Source: Symsagittifera roscoffensis (Eukaryota > Xenacoelomorpha > Acoela > Convolutidae). From it: DNA of 60,000 nucleotides. Under the pieces are notes generated by a model that searched no databases, had not been told where the DNA came from, and saw only the letters and a program-made list of their open reading frames with translations. Location: contig NC_087064.1 in NCBI RefSeq assembly GCF_963678635.1, positions 74,153,465-74,213,464 of the forward strand, read 5' to 3'. The translations under genes were made by a program, and so were the position numbers. Of this stretch, positions 46,101 through 55,490 are shown one piece after another. Position 1 is the first letter of the stretch. Each line of letters starts with the position of its first letter.

Positions 46101-46455
46101 AAATGGACATTACTATGAAACTTCGAATGGATTCGGAAGCGAACTGAACTCCCACAGTGCTGAGAAACATCTGAGAAGCGACACCGATTACCCGCATGAA
46201 GAGCAGACGTCGGCAGGGTATCCGATATCCACAGGGTATCCAACGTCTGCAGGGTACTCATGGTCGGCGGGGTACTCAGGGTCGGCAGGGTTCCCGATTT
46301 CAGTGACTCATCCTCCCAGTTGGAGTTACTGGGCTCAGTACGCTTCTAGATACCCGAATCTATCCCACATGGTCGTACCAGGGTGTTCTAGTCCCATGTC
46401 GTCTACGATTAGTTCACCTAGAGCACTATCCGAAAGGACGGAGATGTTAGTGTAG
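42940..46455 (+). CDS. Coiled-coil protein gene (5 exons, one apparent frameshift)
   Basis: Exons 42940-43120, 43679-44614, 44851-44929, 45476-45714 and 45949-46455, all bounded by GT-AG with matching phases. After removal of one extra base in exon 2 the total is 646 codons plus stop. The start ATG at 42940 begins MAAAKGGGAKGKGDVSD. The next 450 or so residues are Lys/Glu-rich heptads, a long coiled coil broken by short Ser/Asn patches. The last exon turns into a Ser/Gly/Tyr/Pro-rich region with SAGYP-like pentapeptide repeats. No enzyme domain or membrane segment is seen. I do not recognise a specific family; a structural or scaffolding role is inferred only from the coiled coil. A separate downstream exon may provide an alternative C-terminus. 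Confidence 0.78.
43679..44614 (+). CDS. Coiled-coil gene exon 2, long heptad exon with frameshift near 44372
   Basis: The acceptor is GTTGTAG ending at 43678 and the donor is GTTAAG at 44615. It encodes DEKDKTEAELKKLRQEK, EKELKTSEDKNKELSSKVKQ, then ELLAEIDELNQQLDEAAATI and other heptads. At about 44372-44377 a run of six A residues is followed by a stop in frame (44392-44394). Meanwhile the +1 frame continues the same heptad style through ADYKKENSELIDEVDSLREK to the donor. One A fewer would restore the frame. A sequencing or assembly error, or a real lesion, cannot be separated from here. Confidence 0.78.
44851..44929 (+). CDS. Coiled-coil gene exon 3
   Basis: Encodes IRQDELEQNIRQAEQAKLQQ then ETEIIM, a continuation of the heptads. 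Phase 0 to phase 1 fits both neighbours. A stronger-looking acceptor TTTCAG ends at 44824 and would also keep the heptad frame, but it needs a phase 1 donor upstream. The AAG at 44848-44850 fits the phase and is therefore preferred. The donor is GTGTGT at 44930. Confidence 0.6.
45020..45215. repeat. G/C-tract element (C run to G run) in coiled-coil gene intron 3
   Basis: A C run of over 20 bases (about 45020-45043) and a G run (about 45200-45214) bracket about 155 bp. The core is TGATAGCCTAATTGGTATAC then ATGCCAATTTTTGTAACAATCGGAC. The same core and 3' G run occur at 24840-25014 and 31990-32185. Confidence 0.65.
45476..45714 (+). CDS. Coiled-coil gene exon 4
   Basis: The acceptor is ATTTTAG ending at 45475 and the donor is GTTGTT at 45715. 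It runs from phase 1 to phase 0. It encodes SNNQSLQSANDSLWDNKNIQ, LDKEKVEKDLANSKDDISRL and LKHKEQQIEALRKE. It continues the coiled coil. Confidence 0.75.
45949..46455 (+). CDS. Coiled-coil gene exon 5 with SAGYP repeats and stop
   Basis: The acceptor is TTGCAAG ending at 45948 and the stop TAG is at 46453-46455. The first 23 residues complete the coiled coil (VENQQLAAQLSTSERLKENL). The rest is disordered-looking, with pentapeptide repeats of the form SAGY(P/S) and STGYP encoded at 46210-46300. The repeat codons create several AGG|GTATCC or AGG|GTACTC potential donor sites in phase 2. That is the phase required by the exon at 46755. Confidence 0.72.
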   Translation, partial: VENQQLAAQLSTSERLKENLEGQLNSLRQNSGGLNRMPPIHSSSRDVSPNQNGHYYETSNGFGSELNSHSAEKHLRSDTDYPHEEQTSAGYPISTGYPTSAGYSWSAGYSGSAGFPISVTHPPSWSYWAQYASRYPNLSHMVVPGCSSPMSSTISSPRALSERTEMLV

Positions 46456-46468
46456 AATTCATAAAAAC

Positions 46469-46483
46469 AATAAAAATAATAAA
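46469..46483 (+). terminator. Polyadenylation signals after exon 5
   Basis: AATAAA at 46469-46474 and again at 46478-46483, 14 and 23 bases after the exon 5 stop codon. This is unusually close to the stop. Confidence 0.45.
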
Positions 46484-46604
46484 AATACATCTCCAACCGG
46501 TGACTCATCGGAAGTTTTAAAAGAGACAATTTTTCTTCATGAGTATTCAAAATATATTTTAAAAATTATACCGAATTTTCACAATAAATGCACTCGCAAA
46601 AAAG

Positions 46605-46605
<1 letters not shown>

Positions 46606-46640
<35 letters not shown>
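46606..46640. repeat. (CT)n microsatellite
   Basis: About 16 CT dinucleotides in a row between the two candidate 3' ends of the coiled-coil gene. It may also act as a pyrimidine tract upstream of the exon at 46755, though it is 115 bases away. Confidence 0.9.
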
Positions 46641-46644
<4 letters not shown>

Positions 46645-46754
46645 TTGTAACAGAGCGGTCCTTGTATTTAAACTATGCAGCTATTGCAAAAAAAAGATTC
46701 CCACATGACTTCAATCGCATTTTTTTTGTTTTCAACAATATCTCATTAATTTAG

Positions 46755-46992
46755 AGCCATTAATCGCGGCAATGTGGCCCTCGAGAATATCAGATCGCGG
46801 CTGGGGTCACATCAAACACGTGACAAACACGTGACACCTGTCGACCACCCAGGGTACACATACCATAACCAGCTGTCTGACTTCGCCAAGAGCACCCACG
46901 TGTTACTCCAGAGCATGACTCAGCTGGAGGCCAGACTCCGACAGAAGGAAATGGACATGAGAAAGATTACCACTAGATACGATCCGAATTAG
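46755..46992 (+). CDS. Candidate alternative terminal exon of the coiled-coil gene
   Basis: The acceptor is AATTTAG ending at 46754 and the stop TAG is at 46990-46992. AATAAA follows at 47026. The first base completes a codon, so a phase 2 donor is needed. Encoded sequence: AINRGNVALENIRSRLGSHQ and later FAKSTHVLLQSMTQLEARLR then QKEMDM, a helical segment in keeping with the gene. Codon use and GC content are gene-like. It could be an alternative last exon, or the normal one if exon 5 is spliced internally. No homologue was recognised. Confidence 0.6.
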
Positions 46993-47025
46993 AATCTCTC
47001 TTCTGAATGAACTGAACAGAATCCG

Positions 47026-47031
47026 AATAAA
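47026..47031 (+). terminator. Polyadenylation signal after the alternative terminal exon
   Basis: AATAAA 34 bases after the stop at 46992, followed by T-rich sequence. Confidence 0.5.
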
Positions 47032-47207
47032 TAATTTTTTCATACTTATCAATTGAATCTTTTTGTACAGTCGTTGCTTTGATGAAGATTTTTGACGAGA
47101 AGAAACTGAGGAATCGGAAGCATTAATTTCTTTTTCACGAAAAATTACGCGTCCGAATATATTCCAGACAGAGTAAAACTTAATTAAGGAAAAATATATT
47201 TACAATT

Positions 47208-48315
47208 TTGATCCTAATTTCAAAAAAACAGACTTCAGAAATCATTCCCTTTGCTTTCACTTGAGTTCAGTGTACTGCCACGATTGTTTAGCGGTTTAAG
47301 AAAATAGTGGCTGCCTGATTTAAATTTGACAACTTCATGTAGCGGAAAACTTTAAATATTTACGGTATAATTTTCAATTTCCACTCAATGCAAATTTTAG
47401 TGCGTTGTTATTTTGATAGCAAGTTGCGAGCCTCCAGAGACTTAAATTTTTGCAATTTTTCTACACCTTCAATTATTGCATCTTAGCTGAAGAGGTTTGG
47501 TTTTGTAATTCGAAAATTATTATTTTCATTTGATGGCCGTCATTCGATTGTAACATGCATTTGCCAAATAGATAAAACGAAATTTGAGTTAGATGCGAAG
47601 TTGCACTTCGCATACACAAGCAAAATTTGACCGATAACGCTACTGGGATAAACTCAATGAGTAAAACTTTGGGTCTTAAAAATTTCTTAAGTGATGCACG
47701 CCAATTATGAGTCTACTTAATTGCTAAGTGACGCACGCCAATTATGAGTCTACATAAATGCTAATGAACGCTAGCCAACTATGATGTATTAGCAGTACCA
47801 GTCAAGAAATTTATCAACTAACATGCCTCAATTTATAGAGCGAACGCATTTTAACTAGTATACGAAAAAAATTCATTAACATCCGACCCTGCCCAGGTTC
47901 AAACCCTCTTATTTTGTTGCTGGTCTCCTTCCCTATCTCTACGCTACAGATCCATGATATCTTGAAGCTAAAGTGCTTTTTGTAATATAATAGTCTGTGT
48001 TAATATTCTTAGCATTGGCTGTAATTAAAAGCTGGGTAAAAATGAACACTTTCAAAATGAACACATTTTGTCACAACAATTGCATCGCAACAATATTTGC
48101 GACTTAGGTTGGAAAAAAGAGAGTTCATACTCTAACGCAAGCTACGCTTGTGTAAAAAAGATAAAATCATAATAAAGTTTAGAATTTCGAAAAGTTTAAT
48201 TTTCCTTTTTTTGAAGTTTGTTGATAAGAAAGTTTTGGCAGGAAATTTCGGATTAGTTTTCTAACACCTATTTAAGCTTCGAGTTTTTGAAATTAAATTT
48301 CGACCAGAAGCAATA
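47208..48315. repeat. 1.1-kb tandem duplication, copy 1
   Basis: Starts TTGATCCTAATTTCAAAAA and ends CCAGAAGCAATA(T). Copy 2 (48316-49427) repeats it at an offset of 1108 bp with few differences. Each copy contains a minus-strand hairpin-tailed element. Confidence 0.92.
47590..48157 (-). mobile_element. Hairpin-tailed SINE-like element, subfamily 2 (minus strand)
   Basis: Read on the minus strand: head ACACAAGCGTAGCTTGCGTT then AGAGT, followed by CCAACCTAAGTCGCAAATAT. The tRNA-like core is TAGCGTAGAGATAGGGAAGG with B box GGTTTGAACC. Then come three imperfect repeats of about 38 bp (CATAATTGGCGTGC) and the hairpin tail TGCGAAGTGCAACTTCGCA at 47593-47611. It is the most complete form of the subfamily. 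Confidence 0.72.
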
Positions 48316-49427
48316 TTGATCCTAATTTCAAAAACAGACTTCAGAACTCATTCCCTTTGCTTTCACTTGAGTTCAGTGTACTGCCACGATTGTTTAGCGG
48401 TTTAAGAAAATAGTGGATTTAAATTTGACAACTTCATGTAGCGGAAAACTATAAATATTTACGGTATAATTTTCAATTTCCACTGAATGCAAATTTTAGT
48501 GCGTTGTTATTTTGATGACAAGTTGCGAGCCTCCAGAAACTTAAATTTTTGCAATTTTTCTACACCTTCAATTATTGCATCTTAGCTGAAGAGATTTGGT
48601 TTTGTAATTCGAAAATTATTATTTTCATTTGATGGCCGTCATTCGATTGTAACATGCATTTGCCAAATAGATAAAACGAAATTTGAGTTAGATGCGAAGT
48701 TGCACTTCGCATACACAAGCAAAATTTGACCAATAACGCTACTGGGATAAACTGAATGAGTAAAACTTTGGGTCTAAAAAATTTCTTAAGTGATGCACGC
48801 CAATTATGAGTCTACTTAATTGCTAAGTGACGCACGCTAATTATGAGTCTACATAAATGCTAATGAACGCTAGCCAACTATGGTGAATTAGCAGTACCAG
48901 TCAATTTGAAAAAAAAGAAATTTATCAACTAACATGCCTCAATTTATAGAGCGAACGCATTTTAACTAGTATACGAAAAAAATTCATTAACATCCGACCC
49001 TGCCCAGGTTCAAACCCTTTTATTTTGTTGCTGGTCTCCTTCCCTATCTCTACGCTACAGATCCATGATATCTTGAAGCTAAAGTACTTTTTGTAATATA
49101 ATAGTCTGTGTTAAAATTCTTAGCATTGGCTGTACTTAAAAGCTGGGTAAAAATGAACACTTTCAAAATGAACACATTTTGTCACAACAATTGCATCGCA
49201 ACAATATTTGCGACTTAGGTTGGAAAAAAGAGAGTTCATACTCTAACGCAAGCTATGCTTGTGTAAAAAAGATAAAATCATAATAAAGTTTTGAATTTCG
49301 AAAAGTTTAATTTTCCTTTTTTTGAAGTTTGTTGATAAGAAAGTTTTGGCAGGAAATTTCGGATTAGTTTTCTAACACCTATTTAAGCTTCGAGTTTTTG
49401 AAATTAAATTTCGACCAGAAGCAATAT
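48316..49427. repeat. 1.1-kb tandem duplication, copy 2
   Basis: Near-identical to 47208-48315. Small differences include an extra TTTGAAAAAAAA near 48904. It abuts the 3' end of the Helitron-like element at 49453 within 26 bp. Confidence 0.92.
48691..49268 (-). mobile_element. Hairpin-tailed SINE-like element, subfamily 2 (minus strand, duplicated)
   Basis: Copy of 47590-48157 carried along by the 1.1-kb duplication. The head hairpin reads AGCATAGCTTGCG instead of AGCGTAGCTTGCG. Confidence 0.72.
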
Positions 49428-49452
49428 CTGCGCAAAAATGCATTAATTTTTA

Positions 49453-51267
49453 CTAGCAATTAACGCACCTTCGGTGCTTCGAAATTTTTCGACAACTCAT
49501 GAAAAAAACCGCATATATTGGAAACAACATCTGCAAACTTTTAGTGTACTCTGACTGCACCCAATTACCGGGTTGGTAATTATCTAACTTTTAATTTATT
49601 TTTTGAAATTCCCATTTTGAAAGCGTCATCTCAAAAACTTAATGGGCCTCTGGAGAAATTTGGAAGCCAGATTTGCAACCACTGAGAGTCCCTGAGAGCA
49701 CCCTACTATAGGGTTAGGAATCCAAAATTTTGTGAATTTTTTTTAACCTAAGATTCCCGAAAAAAAAAATTGAAAAGAAACGACTTATCTCGGAAACTAA
49801 AAGGATCTGAGCATTCATATTAAGAGGCAAGATTTGAGACGCCTGAGTCTGCGCTGACAATAAGGTTGTATCTTCATTAAGTTTGTAGTTTCAAATTTTT
49901 TGAATTTCTTTGTAGATAAGTTCTTTGAGAAATTTTGAAAAAATCGAAAAACGTCACATCTCGGAAACTAAAAGCATTTGAGCATTCGCGTTTAGCAGTC
50001 GCATGTGGCAAGATTTGCAACTTTTTAGAGTACACTGACAGCACCGAACTATAGAGTTGGGAATTTCAAATTTTGAAAAATAATTAATTTTAACTTTCTG
50101 AAAATTTTGAAAAAAATCACAAAAAACGTCACATCTCGAAAACTACAAAGAATTGAGCAATGATATTTGGAGGCAAGATTCGCAATCTTTGAGAGTACTC
50201 CGACAGGACCTAACTACAGGGTTGGGAATTTCAGATTTTCAAAAACTAATAATAATTTAAGTTTTCTGAAAAATTTTGAAAAAATCACAAAAAACGTCAT
50301 ATCTCGAAAACTACAAAAAAATGAGCAGTCACATTTGGAGGTAAGATTTGCAATTTTTGAGAGTACTCTGACAGGACCTAACTACAGGGTTGGGAATTTC
50401 AGATTTTTAAAGAAAAAAAATAATTCAAGTTTTCTGAAAAATTTTGAAAAAATCGCAAAAAACGTCACATCTCGAAAACTACAAAGAATTGAGCAGTCAT
50501 ACTTGGAGGCAAGATTCGCAATCTTTGAGAATACTCCGACAGGACCTAACTACAGGTTTGGGAATTTAAGATTTTGTGAAAAAAAATTAATATAAGTTTT
50601 CTGAAAATTTTTTGAAAAAATCACAAAAAACGTCATATCTCGAAAACTACAAGGATTTGAACAGTCGTATTTAGAGGCAAGATGTGTAACTCCTTAGAGT
50701 ACTGCGACAGCGTCCAACTACAGGGTTGGTAACTTCAAGTTTTGTAAATTATTTTGTTATTTGAAATTTCTGAAAATTTTTGAAAAAATCTCAAAAATCG
50801 TCTTATCTCGTTAAGTAAAATGATTCGGGCATTCAAAATTGGAGGCCAAATTCGCAACCCCTAATTCGATATTGGGCTGCTTAACTTAAACTCGGTAAAA
50901 TAACCATTAACATATTGGAAAACCGAAAAAAATTCTTAACTATAGCAATATACGATATAGCTTAAACGTGCAAAAATAATACGTTGAAAAAGCTTTAACA
51001 TGGCGAGATAGTGAAGCCCGCATTTAAATATATAATAGATTAACTAAAACGATTCGGGCATTCAAAATTGGAGGCCAAATTTGCAACCCCTAATTCGATA
51101 TTGGGCTGCTTAACTTAAACTCGGTAAAATAACCATTAACATATTGGAAATCGAAAAAAATTCTTAATCATTGCAATATACGATATAGCTTAAACATGCA
51201 AAAATAATACGTTGAAAAAGCTTAAACATGGCGAGATAGTGAAGCTCGCATTTAAATATATAATAGA
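49453..51267 (-). mobile_element. Non-autonomous Helitron-like element with satellite core (copy 2)
   Basis: On the minus strand it begins A|TCTATTATATATTTAAATGC (51267) and ends with the hairpin GCACC-GAA-GGTGC (49465-49477), then GTTAATTG and CTAG|T (49453). These are canonical Helitron ends. The first 228 bp of the 5' part is duplicated: a second start lies at 51039. The core (about 49530-50870) holds about eight monomers of 150-168 bp with the block GAGAGTACTCYGACAGGACC then TAACTACAGGGTTGGGAATT. It matches copy 1 at 10991-12294. No Rep/helicase gene is present. Confidence 0.82.
49530..50870. repeat. About 165-bp tandem monomers inside the Helitron-like element
   Basis: The GAGAGTACTC-type block recurs at about 49540, 49682, 49845, 50025, 50188, 50356, 50524 and 50693. 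Three central monomers are 168 bp, a multiple of three. They therefore share an open frame (50167-50595) with a 56-residue periodic translation. This is a by-product of the satellite, not a gene. Confidence 0.85.
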
Positions 51268-52962
51268 TTAATTGGAAATGACAAGTGAAATTTATTTCAC
51301 AATTTATAACAGTTTCAGTTTTCAAAATTTCGTGTCCAAAAACTCTATCATAAACATTGACCATGACCAGCGTTGGAGTTTGTTGCATCATTTAATGTCT
51401 TTCGGCAAGAGCTGGAAGTGAATCAGAACTAAACAAGCTAATAGTAATTACGCGTGTACAAACGATACAGAAAAATCAATACGGCGCCAATCAAAGAATT
51501 CAAAAAAATAATTTGCATGAAACAACAAATAAATTAAATTTTTTCCATTTTCCGAGGAAATTTTTTTTACTTGTACACGCGCGTCCAAAATCCAAAAATT
51601 TTAGGGTCTTGTGATTTCACCAATTCTAGAAAAAAATGTTAGAAAAGTTTTAGAAATTATAAAACAAAACACCTCTAAAATATTCTCTTCTATCGGCAAG
51701 TTTTAGCAAATCAGATATTATTGTATGCTTAATTGCTCCGAAAATTTGAAAAAAAATTACACAGTTCTCATTTCGTACATTTAGGAAAAATTATATGGTA
51801 ACGTTCAAAATAATTTGAATTTATTCCAAAAACTGAAACAATAGCTGATACCCAATTATTTATTGGGAAATTCCTTCACAAAAATGAAAAAAGTCAACCT
51901 ACAATTTTCAAAAACTTTCTAGTAAAATGTATCAAATAAATATCATTACAAGGCGTTCTGCTTCCTTCCACGCTCCACATGTTTCGTCCTGAGCTACAAC
52001 TTCATAAAAAATGATAAAATAAGGCCAAAACGCTTTGGTTGGTTGCCTTGTTACCAAAAAACTTGGCAATTTGTGGGGTAATATCAGTCAATAAAAATTT
52101 TTTGAACAACATTTATAATGTGAAGTTCTAAATGTAGCAACGATTACATTGTTGTAATGGCATGAAAATGCACTTCAGTATATCAAGTTTGAAAATAATT
52201 GTGTGGATCAAAAGACAAAGAAACAGCGTAGTGACTGGCTTCAAAAGTTATTGTTCCAAAAGAACACACCATAAACATAGCTAACTGAAAGTTGGAAAAA
52301 TGAATGAACACAAGGAAACCGACCATCGAAAAAAGAAACTGACTTTTAAAAAAACTTCAAGATCGGAATTTTAAAAAATATGTCTGTCCTTGAAGCTCTT
52401 TGATTATCACGAACAATTAGTGTTTAACCCTTTTTTGGTAAAAGAATACAATTTGAGAAAACTGGATCAATAGGTTAACTTTCAATATCGACGCCTAATC
52501 TGATAATTAAATTCCATTTTCGAAACCAGCGTTTTTCGTCGATCGCGTTAGGTCCAATCAGCGTTAAGTCGATCGCGGTTTTTATGATCTTCACATTTCT
52601 GCTGTTCAATAATAAAATTTAGAACCGCGAAAAAGTAAAACTGAGCTAACACTTTTAAAATTTGAAAACTCCTAAAAAGAACACACCATTAAAACAAACG
52701 GAAGCCATTTGCGAGAAAACCAATATTTTTACTGCATTAGAAAATTTTTAACGCGTATAAAAGCACCACAATGACCTGGAAAGATGATTGCGACTTCAAA
52801 GAATGGCTTCGGAAAAGCAGGGGTTGCTTAAAAAATTGAAGCAAACGATTTTTTCGAGAAAAACTCCTCTCGAGGATTTTTAACATAGGCGCTACGCGCA
52901 ATACACCGAAGGCATAGAAACTGAAGCAAAAACCAAACAACTTGAACAACTAATAATTGAAG
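51268..52962. other. Intergenic stretch with one family B copy
   Basis: AT-rich, with no exon or RNA gene seen. 52270-52640 is a minus-strand family B copy (CATAGCTAACTGAAAGTTGG, AATTTGAGAAAACTGGATCA). Confidence 0.5.
52270..52640 (-). repeat. Dispersed repeat family B copy (minus strand)
   Basis: Reverse orientation of the path seen at 6180-6560. It begins with the GTTGGCTATG-type end as CATAGCTAACTGAAAGTTGG, then AAGATCGGAATTTTAAAAAA, and later CCATTTTCGAAACC. Confidence 0.55.
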
Positions 52963-53850
52963 AATAACAGTTCTAGAACAAAAAATCGTACTAATACATG
53001 TATACACCAAAATTTTGCTATATCGAGAAAGAGCCTGAAATAACAGTTCTAGAACTAAAAATCGTACTAACACATGTATAGGTAAAATTTTTGATATATC
53101 AACGAAGATCATAAAATAACACTTCTAGAACTAAAAATCGTACTAACACATGTATACACCAAAATTTTACTATATTGACAAAGAGCCTGAAATAACAGTT
53201 CGTGAGCTAAAAATCGTACGAACACATGTATACACCAAAATTTTGCTATATTGGCAAAGATCATGAAATAACAGTTCGAGAGCTAAAAATCGTACTAACA
53301 CATGTATACGTCAAATTTTTGCTATATTGACAAAGATCATGGAATAACAGTTCTAGAGCTAAAAATCGTACTAACACATGTATACACCAAAATTTTGCTA
53401 TATTGACAAAGATCATTGAATAACAGTTCGAGAACTAAAAATGGTACTAACACATGTATACAATAAAATTTTGATATATTGACAAAGATCATGAAATAAC
53501 AGTTCGAGAACTAAAAATCGTAATAACACATGTATACACTAAAATTTTGATATATTGACATAGATCATAAAATAACAGTTCGAGAACTAAAACTGGTACT
53601 AACACATGTATACGCTAAAATATTGCTATATTGACGAAGAGCCTGAAATAACAATTCTAGAGCTAAAATCGTACTAACACATGTATACACCAATATTTTG
53701 CTATATCGACAAAGAGCCTGAATAAACGTTGTAGAACTAAAAATCTTACTAACACATATATACACCAAAATTTTGCTATATTGACAAAGAGCCTGAAATA
53801 TTGACAAAGGACCTGAAATAACAATCGTAGAACTAAATGTCGTACTTACG
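52963..53850. repeat. About 77-bp tandem array (roughly 11 monomers)
   Basis: Monomers of 71-81 bp. The consensus runs ATAACAGTTCTAGAACTAAA then AATCGTACTAACACATGTATACACCAAAATTTTGCTATATTGACAAAGA(GCCTG/TCATG)A. Variants alternate between GAGCCTG and GATCATG at the junction. There is no coding meaning; minus-strand frames across it are periodic artefacts. Confidence 0.9.
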
Positions 53851-53929
53851 CATTGTAGATCAATTTCTATAGCTATAATAAAATACAAAAGATTGTGTTT
53901 GTATGTGTAGCAAAACGCCTCCTGTTTTA

Positions 53930-54745
53930 CACCTAATACAAGTATACACAGACCAGTTAATTGAAACTACAGTGTACCTATTACAAGTATACACAGATCA
54001 GTTAAACTAAAGAAACTGTGTACCTAATACAAGTATACACGATCAGTTGATTGAAACTACAGTGTACCTAATACAAGTATACACAGCAGTTAAAATAGAA
54101 AAACTGTGTACCTAATACAAGTATACACAGACCAGTTGATTGAAACTACAGTGTACCTAATACAAGTATACACAGCAGTTGAAAAAAAACTGTGTACCTA
54201 ATACAAGTATACACAGACCAGTTGATTGAAACTACAGTGTACCTAATACAAGTATACACAGCAGTTGAAATAGAAAAACTGTGTACCTAATACAAGTATA
54301 CACAGATCAGTTGATTGAAACTACAGTGTACCTAATACAAGTATACACAGCAGTTGAAAAAAAACTGTGTACCTAATACAAGTATACACAGACCAGTTGA
54401 TTGAAACTACAGTGTACCTAATACAAGAATACACAAAAGTTGAAATAGAATAACTGTGTACCTAATACAAGTATACACAGATCAGTTGATTGAAACTACA
54501 GTGTACCTAATACAAGTATACACAGCAGTTGAAAAAAAACTGTACCTAATACAAGTATACACAGACCAGTTGATTGAAACTACAGTGTACCTAATACAAG
54601 TATACACAAAAGTTGAAATAGAATAACTGTGTACCTAATACAAGTATACACAGATCAATTGATTGAAACTACAGTGTACCTAATACAAGTATACACAGCA
54701 GTTGAAAAAAAAACTGTGTACCTAATACAAGTATACACAGACCAG
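53930..54745. repeat. Alternating 45/41-44-bp satellite with higher-order structure
   Basis: About 18.5 monomers all start ACCTAATACAAGTATACACA. A-type monomers continue GA(C/T)CAGTTGATTGAAACTACA then GTGT. B-type monomers continue GCAGTTGAAA, then TAGAAAAACTGTGT or AAAAACTGTGT. A and B alternate strictly. From the seventh monomer on, GACC and GATC forms of A and the two forms of B also alternate, giving a four-monomer period of about 175 bp. Each monomer can form a short hairpin (CTGTGTA with TACACAG). Confidence 0.92.
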
Positions 54746-55490
54746 TTGAGCTGCTGGCAGAAAATCATACAGTGACTAGCTAAAACTTTGTAACCACCTG
54801 TTCAGAATGGCAAGGGAAGAATTGAAAATGTTTTTTTTTTAAGAATTAAGGTGTAAAATTTATTGGTCGTACATTAAAACAGATTGTAAATTCTTAAAAC
54901 ACGTAGTCCAAAATGCTCGTACTCTTCGACGTGACCTGCATTGTCAACTGTGACCCTCTAAGAGAATGAATAAAATGCAGTAATGATAAATTTCAAAAAA
55001 GATTCAAAGAAAATTATCACAAAGAACTCATCTACTGCTAGTCAATCAAAAATATAACAAGGTACATTTGAACGATTTGAGTACATTTGAGAGACATAAC
55101 AAAAATTTGTCTACAACTAGACATCCAGAAAGTGTAAAGCAGTCTTAAGCGTACTACTAATAGGCGGTGTGTAAACGTGATACAACGCCTTGGGTGAACT
55201 CGAGCGTAATGGACGGGTTCTCGAGAAAGAACTCAGACAGGCTTACTTCGTTTATAACTATAGATAAATCTTTAAAATAAATAATTTAAAATCATTTTTG
55301 ATGTAGCTGCAACCCAAAAGCAAGTGGACAAATCTCGTTGGCAGCGTTCCCTGTAAATCGTTGTACGCTAATTGGTGATATACAGATCTTTCTGAAAATA
55401 TCCTAAACAGAACAATAAATTGAAAATCATTTTTTGCTTTTAACTACATAGCTAAGAAGTAAAACATCAAATTTCACAATCAAAAACAAC
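54746..55490. other. Intergenic stretch without recognised features
   Basis: Unique-looking AT-rich sequence between two arrays, a little richer in GC near 55150-55240. No exon or RNA gene recognised. Confidence 0.4.

Noticed and set aside
50167-50595. 142-codon open frame with a 56-residue periodic translation
   Set aside because: It lies entirely within the Helitron-like satellite, whose central monomers are 168 bp, a multiple of three. The periodic frame is a by-product and lacks a promoter, splice context or recognisable domain.
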